Part shown: piece after piece, positions 8,253 to 17,500 of the stretch
How the letters are laid out: every line of letters starts with the position of its first letter
How positions within the stretch are numbered: position 1 is the first letter of the stretch
From: Episyrphus balteatus
Lineage: Eukaryota > Arthropoda > Insecta > Diptera > Syrphidae
Direction of reading: 5' to 3'
NCBI RefSeq assembly: GCF_945859705.1
Contig: NC_079135.1
Span: 26,978,179 to 27,042,178, forward strand
DNA length: 64,000 nt
Notes under the pieces: model-generated
Told to the model about the DNA's origin: nothing
Database searches by the model: none
Seen by the model: only the letters and a program-made list of their open reading frames with translations
Translations under genes and position numbers: made by a program

Positions 8253-11059
8253 GGGGGTTACGCAGCAAAACCGCTGACATCTTCATGAATTCACAAACAT
8301 TTCCACATGATATATTTATTTTAACAGAAACTTGGTTAAATGCTAGCTTTTTAGACACGGAACTATTTTGTCAAGAGTTCTTAGTTTACAGAAAAGATCG
8401 CCACACTGGAAATGCAAAGGAACTCGGAGGAGGTGTCTTAGTAGCGGTTCGAAATAAATTTGTTTCTTCTTCCATATCATTCCCGTTTAAGCTCTCAATT
8501 GACTTAATCTGCGTTAAAATTTCTTCAATGACTAAATCAATTTATATTCTAAATGTATATATCCCTCCAAAAAGTACATCATCCTCTTATACAGAGCTTT
8601 CGATGGCTTTAGATTACGTACTTGACCTGTCTTGCTCCAATAGCAACATATTACTTTTAGGAGACTTCAATTTACCTCACATTGATTGGGTCCCTTCCGA
8701 TGATGAAACATATCAAGAAGCTTCACTAACATCTTCACAAAATGAGCTTGCTTTATTAGACAAAATTTTGTATACTGACTTACAGCAGATAAGCTGTATT
8801 AAAAACTATAAAAATCGAATTCTCGATTTAGTATTTTCCTCTGACGCTATTAGTACTCTTGTTCTAGAGTCTAGAACTGGTATCACTAATATAGACGGTT
8901 ACCATCCACCTTTGGATATCTTCTTTGACTGGAGCAATCATATTACTGAAAACAGTAACGATTTTGATTGCTCTTACACTCTTGATTTTAAAAAAGCAAA
9001 TTTCGAATTGCTTTCTGAAAACATATCTAGTTCAGGGATAGAAAATATACTTACATTATCTAATATTGATGAAGCAGTTACAAATTTTTATAACATCCTT
9101 AACAGCTGTCTTGTAAATTCCCTTTCCATGAAAAAATCAAATAATAATAATAATTTTAGTCACCCTTGGTACACAAAAGACCTAAAAATACTTAGAAATA
9201 AACGAAATAAAGCATGGAAACTTTTTTTAAGAACCCTTTCACCAGTTGATCACGCTTCTTACGTTGAACTATTTGAAGAATTCAAAACTCATTCAAAAAA
9301 TTTGTACACCGACTACATGATTGAGAAAGGAAATTCCCTAAGAAAAGATCCAAAGTCATTTTGGAACCTTGTTAACTCAAAGAAAAACTCAGATGGATAT
9401 CCAGCAAATTTCACTCATGAAGATATTACATTACATCAAACATTTGACATTTGCAATGCTTTCGCCAGTAACTTTCGTAATTCATTTGTTAATAAGACTG
9501 TTGATGTTGACGAAGTCTATTTCAAAAATTTACATTCATATTCCGAAACGAGCTGTACGAACATCCCTGTACTGCAAAGTACTGTGTTAGACCTTCTTTC
9601 ATCCTTAAATGATGATTGTTCTGCTGGCCCAGATGGTGTGCCACCAATAGTATTAAAAAACTGTAGAAACTCCCTAGTTCAGCCTCTAACATTTTTATTC
9701 AAACTTTCCGTCAAGTCAGGAAAATTTCCCTCCATCTGGAAAAAGTCATTCCTCACTCCTGTTTTCAAGAAGGGTGATAAGACAGATATAAAGAATTATA
9801 GGCCTATTTCGAAACTATCCTGCATTCCAAAGGTTTTTGAGCAAGTTGTTTGTGATAGTCTAGCATTTTATAGTAAAAATCTGATAAGTGAAAAGCAACA
9901 TGGCTTTGTAAGAAAAAGATCTACTACAACTAATCTTCTTAGCTTCTTAAATAAATGTTCAAATGCATTAGAAAAGGGTAATGAAGTTGACTGCGTTTAC
10001 ACTGACTTTTCAAAGGCATTTGATCAACTTAGTCATAAAATAATAATCTTCAAATTAAAAGCTTTTGGTTTTCCACGTATTTTTATTGCCTGGGTTGAAT
10101 CTTATCTTAACCAAAGATCCTATCAGGTCAAATTTAGAAACTGTCTTTCAGATATTTTCATAGCCAACTCTGGAGTCCCTCAGGGAAGTCACCTAGGCCC
10201 ATTTTTATTCATTTTAGCTATAAACGACGTAATCTCGTGCATAACTTCAAGTGATATTCTAATATTTGCTGATGATATGAAGATTTTTAAAGAAATTAAG
10301 TCTGACAATGATGGTAAAAATGGCCTTTCACTTAACCCAGCTAAATGCCAAACAATTACATTCTCGAGAAAACGAGTCATTAATACTTTTGATTACTACA
10401 TCTTGCAACATAAACTTTGTCGAGTATTTAGTTTCAAAGACTTGGGTGTCCAATTTAGTTCAAATTTAGGATTTACTGAACACATCAATTTTATAGTAAA
10501 TAAAGCGAGCTCAATGCTTGGTTTTATTAAACGTTGGGCAAAGGAATTTGATGATCCATTTGTTACTCTATCTTTGTACAACTGCTACGTTCGACCCCAT
10601 CTTGAGTACGCTTCTCAAGTATGGAGTCCTTTTTATGAAGTTCATAAAAACCGAATTGAATCTATTCAACACAATTTTGTACGCTTCGCTCTAAAAGGTC
10701 TTCCTTGGACCGATCCTTTCAACTTGCCACCTTATGAACATCGTATTCAACTTCTTCAGATGCAAACTTTAGCACAGAGACGTGTAAATAATGATTTAAT
10801 CTTTCTTCATCAGCTAATTAATTCCCAAATTGACGCTCCTGATCTATTAGCTTGTATTGGTATAAATTATCCGGGTGGATCTCACCTTTTACGAAGATTT
10901 GAACCTTTGCATATCGACTTTCATAGAACAAACTATGGTATTAATGAGCCTCTTAGTCGCATGAGTAAACTTTTTAACTTGAACCATTCATCCTTAGACT
11001 TTAATTTGACGAAAATGGGTTTAAAAACATTGTTTCGAACCAGTGCTCCACAATCGTGA
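8219..11059 (+). CDS. Retrotransposon ORF2: endonuclease and reverse transcriptase
   Basis: The polyprotein for target-primed reverse transcription. The conventional first ATG is at 8285 (924 aa), but coding similarity starts earlier. The codons before it read FYQNVRGLRSKTADIF, the usual start of the APE-type endonuclease, so the feature is drawn from the slip point. The endonuclease shows TETWL, LLLGDFNLPHIDW (about residue 124 from 8285) and a YHPPL segment. RT motifs are FKKGDKTDIKNYRPIS (about 492), TDFSKAFDQL, SGVPQGSHLGP and the catalytic FADDMK (about 660). Between FADDMKIFKEIKSDND and KNGLSLNPAKC about 17 residues usually found in the family are missing, suggesting an in-frame deletion. 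A C-terminal region typical of jockey/CR1 elements follows, and no RNase H is seen. Confidence 0.88.
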   Translation, partial: LSRIALFYQNVRGLRSKTADIFMNSQTFPHDIFILTETWLNASFLDTELFCQEFLVYRKDRHTGNAKELGGGVLVAVRNKFVSSSISFPFKLSIDLICVKISSMTKSIYILNVYIPPKSTSSSYTELSMALDYVLDLSCSNSNILLLGDFNLPHIDWVPSDDETYQEASLTSSQNELALLDKILYTDLQQISCIKNYKNRILDLVFSSDAISTLVLESRTGITNIDGYHPPLDIFFDWSNHITENSNDFDCSYTLDFKKANFELLSENISSSGIENILTLSNIDEAVTNFYNILNSCLVNSLSMKKSNNNNNFSHPWYTKDLKILRNKRNKAWKLFLRTLSPVDHASYVELFEEFKTHSKNLYTDYMIEKGNSLRKDPKSFWNLVNSKKNSDGYPANFTHEDITLHQTFDICNAFASNFRNSFVNKTVDVDEVYFKNLHSYSETSCTNIPVLQSTVLDLLSSLNDDCSAGPDGVPPIVLKNCRNSLVQPLTFLFKLSVKSGKFPSIWKKSFLTPVFKKGDKTDIKNYRPISKLSCIPKVFEQVVCDSLAFYSKNLISEKQHGFVRKRSTTTNLLSFLNKCSNALEKGNEVDCVYTDFSKAFDQLSHKIIIFKLKAFGFPRIFIAWVESYLNQRSYQVKFRNCLSDIFIANSGVPQGSHLGPFLFILAINDVISCITSSDILIFADDMKIFKEIKSDNDGKNGLSLNPAKCQTITFSRKRVINTFDYYILQHKLCRVFSFKDLGVQFSSNLGFTEHINFIVNKASSMLGFIKRWAKEFDDPFVTLSLYNCYVRPHLEYASQVWSPFYEVHKNRIESIQHNFVRFALKGLPWTDPFNLPPYEHRIQLLQMQTLAQRRVNNDLIFLHQLINSQIDAPDLLACIGINYPGGSHLLRRFEPLHIDFHRTNYGINEPLSRMSKLFNLNHSSLDFNLTKMGLKTLFRTSAPQS

Positions 11060-11280
11060 CTGTTAATCAATGTTTTAAATAAATTATATAATGTTGGATT
11101 TTTTGTACTTATAATTGTATAACTTGTAAATTTGTTCGTAATTATTTTGTTTTATATTGTGCATGTGGGAGGTTGTATTTTTTGTTTACTAACCACTAAC
11201 ATGCACTTATGATGAGCCTCTGATCGTAGATAAAAGCTTGTTCTAAGCTTACTACATCAAAGAATCTGAAGTGAAAAAAA

Positions 11281-11599
11281 AATAGTATACACGAGCACGT
11301 TATTATAGTGGTAGGTCGTATAAATGTAAGCAGATATGGCGCGCATTCTCTATCTCTTTCTCTCTTTGGATTTGATTTATTGTTTACGTTTTAAGAACTG
11401 ACCTACATTTCATAATAATAATTAGCGTTGGTATTCAATAACATAAGCAAACATACTTCTTCCATTGAAGCAGACATAAAAAAAAGAAAAAAAAAAAAGA
11501 AAACTTTTCGATTCTATGGAAACTGCATTGAAAAAGTTTTAAACAGCGTTGTTATATTATTCAGAAAACTGTTGTTGTAATTCTATAAAAAAAAAAGAT
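11281..11599. other. Intergenic after the LINE
   Basis: AT-rich, with a CT-rich stretch near 11345-11378 and a purine-rich run at 11478-11502. No gene is seen. Confidence 0.5.
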
Positions 11600-12250
11600 A
11601 CAACTTTAAGAATTAACTGTTCTGCAAGAAAAAAGTAATTTTTTACCATTTTTGTTGCACTTTAGTTCAATTTTTGAAACAAAGTACATCTTTACCATTT
11701 TAGTCCCAACAACCAACCAAAAACTTAATTTTTGAACTATTCTGAACATTTTTGAAAAAAATGCATTTCTACCACCCTTGACGCCCTCAATATTGCAGTT
11801 TAGTCCAAACTTCAACCGAAAATTGAAGTATGGAACAATTTGAACATTTATGAAAAAATTTAATTTTTATCATTTTTTATGTGCACCAAAATCAAGTTTT
11901 AAACTTTTCTGTACATTTTCGAAAAACTTGCATTTTAACCATTATTATTGCTTTTTCCATTGCACTTTAGTCCAAACATCGATCGTAAACTTAATTTTGG
12001 AACAATTCTGGAGATTTTTGAGAAAAGTGCATTTTTTTCCTTTTTCATACAATTACCATTGCACTTTAGTCCCAAATTCAACCGAATATTGAATATTTGA
12101 ATAATTCTTATCAGTTTGTGAAAAATTGCATTTTTAAATATTTTCGATGCACTAACCATTTCACTTTAATCTAATATTCAACCGAAAACTGAAGTTTTGA
12201 ACAATTCTGAACATTTTTGAAAAAGTGCTTTTTTTACGATTTTTGACGCA
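11600..12250. repeat. Degenerate tandem repeat, about 95-100-bp unit
   Basis: About six diverged copies of a unit containing TTGAACAATTCTGAACATTTT, then GAAAAA-TGCATTTTT, then ACCATTGCACTTTAGTCC and CAACCGAAA. Unit starts are near 11710, 11810, 11895, 11980, 12080 and 12180. Copies differ at many positions, so the array is old. Short open frames on either strand here are chance. Confidence 0.75.
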
Positions 12251-12586
12251 CTTACCAAATGTCACAGAGTTTAAAGAGCTTGTATAGAGCTTGCTTCAGA
12301 ATTTAATTTCTTATAGAAGTTCGAACTTGTTTAACAAAATCTATTAAGTTGCTTAAATACAGTTAAGGAAACTTAACCGAGGAAAGATTGTTTTTTTGGA
12401 AAGGCTTCGGTAACTGAACTTAAAGAAGCTTTGCAGAAATTGCGAAATTTTGTATTTGTTTTTTGTTTTGACATTGAATAATAGAAGCTCTTCCAAAGCT
12501 ATCTTTCAAATATTTCAGCTTCGATAGAGCTTCGTTAAAGCTTCTTTTAGAATTCTTATAGATCTTATAAGGATATTGCTATAAAG
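12251..12586. other. Remnant of an older repeat around the hAT insertion
   Basis: The segment ATTTCAGCTTCGATAGAG (about 12514-12531) has an inverted partner near 13915-13936 (TATCGAAGCTGAAAT). This may be an outer element that received the hAT insertion and the MITE at 13524. The last 8 bases (CTATAAAG, 12579-12586) are the hAT target duplication. Confidence 0.4.
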
Positions 12587-13468
12587 CAGGCATGTCAAAC
12601 TTGCGGCCCGCGGGCCGCATGCGGCCCACAACGCATAAATCTGCGGCCCATTCCACATTTTTAATAATTTTGAGTTTAAGTTTATAATTTACAGTACTTT
12701 GCCATATTATTAGGCCCAAGCGAAAAAAATGCAAATTTTGTTTCATGTTGCTCAATTTTCAAAGTTTTTGTCGATTTTAAATTTTGATAAAAAACAACGT
12801 ACAAAAGGAAATAAGCTCTAAACGACGTTTTTTATGGATTTCATGACCGGAGAGTTTCCAGACCGATCCAATAATTTAATTTTTGTATAGAAGTATAACG
12901 TGACATTCTTAGTTTTATGGCAAGGACCCCATTATGCACAAATATAGAATCTTTGAGCCTCAAGCCTATTCCGAAATCGTAGAATCAAAACGAAAATGTC
13001 TTTAAGAGCTTAATCCCTATTACACGTTATTATTTATGTTATTATTTATCGAAATTTATGAATTCTTTTACTTTTTTTTAAGTTAATCCGTATCTATCTT
13101 TATCGGTCGTATCAAAAATAATCCGCACAAAAATATTAACTTTAATACTGAATATATAAAAAGGCTTGCAGATTTATGTCTTTGAGAGACAAGTTCTCTT
13201 GATTTTCTTCGCTTTTTTCCTGTTAAATGTACCTGTCGATGCGAGTTGTTATTTAAGTCATTAAGAGGAATGAGTTACCTATAAGATCCAGCCTAACTAA
13301 CCTTGGTCTTAGAAAAAACATGGTAAATGGAATACATTAATGTTATCATTTTTCCTGTTTTTCATAAATTTATTTTATAAAAATTTTAGTTCTACTTTTT
13401 TCTGCGGCCCATAAAAATTTTGATCTAGCTGTTTTGGCCCTTCGTTACCATTGAGTTTGACATGCCTG
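12587..13468. mobile_element. Non-autonomous hAT element with perfect 8-bp target duplication
   Basis: Ends are CAGGCATGTCAAAC on the left and GTTTGACATGCCTG on the right, a perfect 10-bp terminal inverted repeat (TIR) that stays close further in. CTATAAAG flanks both sides (12579-12586 and 13469-13476). The CAGG-start, the TCAAACT motif and the GCGGCCCGCGGGCCGCATG block just inside the left end are hallmarks of hAT elements. The 882 bp hold no transposase frame, so it must have been mobilised in trans. The GC-rich palindromic left end stands out in very AT-rich surroundings. Confidence 0.93.
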
Positions 13469-13523
13469 CTATAAAGGATCCAACTCGTATAATGTTTTCC
13501 TTTTTCCATGTTCAAAAATCGTA

Positions 13524-13879
13524 CATTGAGCCAAAAAACAACGTAAAATCAATCGAAACCACTTTGAATCAATGGAAAATCACTACATTTTTAGCCTAAA
13601 GTGGAAAATGATTGAATCAAAGTAGCACACTTTAAATCTAAGTTGTTCACACATTAAAAAAAAATAAAAAAGTAAAACTGGCATCCGCTGGGGATCGAAC
13701 CTGCTATATCTGGGTTGACAAGCTTGTGCTTTTCCACTGTGCCATCTCACTTAAAAAAATTTATGTGACAAACTGTAAGTTAACCATAGGACGATTTTTA
13801 GAAAATTATTGAATATATTTTTCACCATTGATTCAATGTAGAACGGATTAAAAATTACTATGCGTTTTTTCTCTGAGTG
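13524..13879. mobile_element. TA-flanked MITE, CACTGAGGG family, with a tRNA-like insert
   Basis: TIRs begin CATTGAGCCAAAAAAC on the left and end GTTTTTTCTCTGAGTG on the right. Each is bordered by TA (13522-13523 and 13880-13881), which suits Tc1/mariner mobilisation. The internal CGTAAAATCAAT and AAACCAC segments match the MITE at 57717-57936. This 356-bp copy is longer because it carries the tRNA-like sequence at 13680-13746. Confidence 0.75.
13680..13746 (-). other. tRNA-like sequence inside a MITE
   Basis: Read on the minus strand it has a box A-like TGGCACAGTGGAAAAGC and a perfect box B GGTTCGATCCC, spaced as in a tRNA. The T-arm stem is broken by mismatches and no clean acceptor stem or anticodon arm forms, so it is not a working tRNA gene. 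It is either a tRNA-derived SINE fragment or a tRNA relic carried by the MITE. Confidence 0.6.
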
Positions 13880-13881
13880 TA

Positions 13882-14371
13882 CTAAAGTTTAAAAGTATCT
13901 TAGATGTAGCTTCGATAGTACCTTTATCGAAGCTGAAATGTTAATTGGGATGTCTTCATGATGAATACCTGTTGAGCAAGATAAAGTTCAGAAACATTCT
14001 GCCAAATCTGTCTTTTTATAACAACCCTGTTCTATCAATAGCATACTTCGCCACTACAACCTTTACAGACATCAAAGTTATATTTTTTTGAAAGAATTCG
14101 CGTTCGTGAGCTTTAATAGTTCGACACAAAAAAAACTAGGTTGTTGGAAGTTGCCTTTCTATACTAACATTTTTTCCCAATATCATGGTTTTTTATTTTT
14201 ATATCTTCATTCATTTTTGTAAGGCAATAAGGAGTATAGGAAAAAGAAGGAAGCTCCAGTTGCAAGCAAGCAACCTTCGTGTAACAGCATAAGTTGAATT
14301 TTGTTGAACATATGCTATAGGTTTTGTTGGCGTGGCAGGTGTATTTTTGTATACACAAACAAGGTAGAGAG
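13882..14371. other. Intergenic upstream of the glycylase gene
   Basis: No gene is seen. An inverted partner of the segment at about 12514 lies near 13915-13936. The stretch from 14200 to 14400 is less AT-rich and probably holds promoter sequence. Confidence 0.4.
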
Positions 14372-14382
14372 GGGTATTTATA
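14372..14382 (+). promoter_or_regulatory. Possible TATA element of the TTLL3-like gene
   Basis: GTATTTATAGC lies 167-177 bp upstream of the chosen ATG. It would put transcription start near 14405 and give a 5' UTR of about 145 nt. This is inferred from sequence alone. An upstream non-coding exon is also possible. Confidence 0.35.
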
Positions 14383-14548
14383 GCTGGAGCTGAGGAGGCA
14401 CAACGTGAGCTTTATTAGCCCCCATAGTCGGAGGATATCCAGGACACAGAATAGCAAAAACGAAAATCGAATTAGTTCTTACGTGACATTTGTTCCGAGA
14501 AGAAGAATAAAAGTTAATTTTAAGTTGCAACAAGAGAGTACTCACAAA

Positions 14549-17500
14549 ATGGTTCATAAAACCACCACCAACAACACTGCCACTACCATCAGCAATAATA
14601 ATAACAACAATTTCAATGAGGATACTGAAAATTGTAATCCCAACAAAATAAATCCCCTAAACAACAACGCCCAGCAAAATAATGATGACCAGCAGCAACA
14701 GCAAAAAGACCCCCCAAATACGACTTATTGCAACCGAAGGACTTGGATATCAGTCGAACGAATGAACAGTCTTCGAAAGTTGGCCCAAGAAGCCGTCCAC
14801 TCCAACAAAACCTTCACCATTCGAGGGTGTTTCAACTCAGTAAGGAATGCTTTGACAGCCCGAGGATGGGTCGAGAAATTGGATGTGCACCGGAAACACA
14901 TACCATCGGGAACGTGTCAAGTGACCTACGAGGACATCGCCCAGAACTTGCCCAAACGTAAATTCAGTGAGTCCCGTCGTCAGTACATCCTCAAGTGCGA
15001 ACGTAGTATTCTATCAAGATTCCTTGAGCACGTTCCCATTGACTTCCTTTGGACGGCCCGCAAGGAAAAATGTGACTACATCGATTTGGCCAAGAATCCC
15101 GTAATGATGATAAATAAAATTCAGCGTGTTCCCTTCACCTCCAAGGAGGGTTTGTGTAGCAATTTGAAGGACTTTCATTGGTTCTATGAAGAGGGTATTT
15201 CGGAGCTCTTCTTCCCTCGCTGCTTCAATGCCTGGAGCCCCGAGGAACTGGCCGAGTTTATAGACAATTTCAAAATCACCGCATGCATTTCGTTCATCAA
15301 ATGGATGGTCGATAAGTTCACAGAAACTGGCTACGATGGTGTGTTTTCTGCCTCCGGCAAGGTTCCTTTCAATGCAATTGAATTTGCATTCAAACGATGC
15401 AACGAGTATGTGGATGCGTGCAATCATCAAGACATTGATTTGGAAGAGCTACCGCATGTGTGGGAGCACGACTGGGATGCTTTTTTGAGCCAGCAGCATT
15501 TGTTGGCCAATCAGAATGGGCGTATTTTGGCCGATCCACAGAGACTGGTGGAGAATTTGATCAAAACGGGAAGTTGTATTTTGGAGAATGTGAAGAAGAA
15601 TTGGCCACAATATTGCTTGGACGGGTATCAGAATATTTGGATTATTAAGCCGGCGAACAAGTGTCGGGGCAGGGGGATTCAGTTGATGGATAATTTGAAA
15701 AAAATCATGGGAGTCATCAATCCTTCGGTGGCTTCGAAAAGCAGATTTGTTATACAGAAATATATTGGTGAGTTTTTGAATGGGCGAAAGGGTTATTTCG
15801 TGCAGCTCTGCATTCAAATTATAGTTTCTATAGAAGAAGAAAATTTGGAAAGCATAGAGAAAGGAGTTGTGTGTGTGGGAATGAGAATGTAATTAACGCC
15901 ATTAATTTTGGTCGAAGGAAGGAGTTGTTGTGTGTGTGTGTTTGAAAAGGAACCACAAAATTCTATTATTAAATCTTTAGCTCTGTGAGGTAACTGCCTC
16001 TTTCTCTGCTCTCTCTTTCTTACTCTTGAACGCGTCATCATGACAATAATTTATGGTTGCCAGGAAGGTAATTTGTTATCTTTGAGGTTTTACCCATATG
16101 CGTGTGTCCTTGATATGTTTGATGGTGGATTATAATTACTCATGAGTTAAGAATATTTTGTTCTCTATATGATGATGGTTTCCGTTGTTTCTGCAAGGTT
16201 TTTTTGCACATTAAGTTTTGTATGTTGTTTGTTTTAGAACGAAAATGCGTCAGTTACACCAACCGGATTTCATAAAGGCAAATTAAACTATTTTTAGAAT
16301 AACGAAGAGAAATATGTGGGAAGGGAAATATAATGTTGTTTTAAGATATTTAAAATGTCAACACACGAAGGATATTTTTTTTTTTAGAGGATATTAATAA
16401 ATTTGTTATGATTTATAAATGAACCTATTCCTTCCTTGATTATATTAAATTATTTAGTTTTTGGGAGACATTTTGAACATGAGAAATTTAGGCTGTGGTT
16501 TGTTAATGAGTTCAAGTTCATTTTTCAAGTATTTCAGACAGTTTCAAGGAAGTAAAGGATCAATTTTACGAGTAGATAGGTACTTGTTAATGAGTAATTT
16601 GAGAAAATTTAGCAATATCAAGTTTCACGTGAAAATAGTTTTGAAAGTGATAAAAAACTTTGATTGCACTAGGCAAAGTAACAAAAAGTGCAAACTAAAA
16701 AACATAAATAGGATAATGGAAATAACAGCGGTTTTTTAGTTTTTCACAAGCACAAATAAAATTTAAATTTCGTATAAGGAAGTGAACTGAGAATATTCTA
16801 AAGGTATTTTCGGTGGTTCTTTAGAAAGTAGGTAAGTTGTTTTTATTTTTTTTTGTTTTTAAAGACAGAAATTTACAGTACCTGTTATATAAAAGAAAAT
16901 TTAAATTCAAAAACGATATTGATTAAAAATATCGCAGGAAAGTCGTTAATTTGAAACAAAAATAAAACAATTTGCAACTGGGGTCACACGTACTTGTTGT
17001 TATTGTAAAAGAAACTCTATCTTAAAGCTTTTTTACCGAAAAAAAAATTAGAGAAAATTTAAATTTTGTTATTTTTAATTAATTTCATAAGTAGTGTAAA
17101 AAAAAAATAAAATCGGCTTTTATAATTAATTGAACATCGATTAAAATGAAATTATTCACAAAACCTAGTATGCAAATTGATTTCTTGCATAAAAAGGAAC
17201 TTTTAGAAAAAAAAAATTCCAAAATCGTTAGAGCCGTTGGTATTCCATTTTTAAGAAAATATCATTCAACACATAAAACGAAATTTCGATAAAATTCATC
17301 AACCCGTTTTCAAAAAATTGATTTTTCGAAAAAAAAATTTTGTAATACCTACCTACCTAGTTTTTAAAAATCCAAAAATGTGTTTTTTGAAATTTTTTTT
17401 AGTTTTTAAATAACATTTATTTTAACATGTGTAAAAATTTTGGTTGAAATTTGCTTTGTCGTTTACGAGAAAGTCATAAATCAAAATAACCGTTCTATGA

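Larger units (their letters stand above)
6600..11280 (+). mobile_element. Non-LTR retrotransposon, jockey/CR1 superfamily
   Basis: One LINE with a 5' leader, ORF1, an overlapping ORF2, a 220-bp 3' UTR and an oligo(A) end at about 11272-11282. The 5' boundary is unresolved. A shared AATAGTCTCCG occurs at about 6644 and again at about 6807, suggesting a repeated leader or an insertion into an older copy. The 10-mer AAATAGTATA occurs at 6787-6796 and 11280-11289 and could be a target duplication, but it is too AT-rich to be conclusive. The PHD-type ORF1 and YQNVRGL-type ORF2 start favour a CR1/L2-like branch. Both frames are intact, but the RT domain looks internally shortened. Confidence 0.9.

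Noticed and set aside
6787..11289. AAATAGTATA as a definite target duplication of the LINE
   Set aside because: The 10-mer is AT-only apart from one G, and a leader-like motif lies outside the left copy. It was kept only as a possibility.
14405..14548. Longer N-terminus for the TTLL3-like protein
   Set aside because: There is no ATG in this part of the frame. It opens with GTG and is better read as 5' UTR.
15014..15817. Minus-strand frames of 122-138 aa inside TTLL3 exon 1
   Set aside because: They are antisense shadows of a well-supported coding exon.
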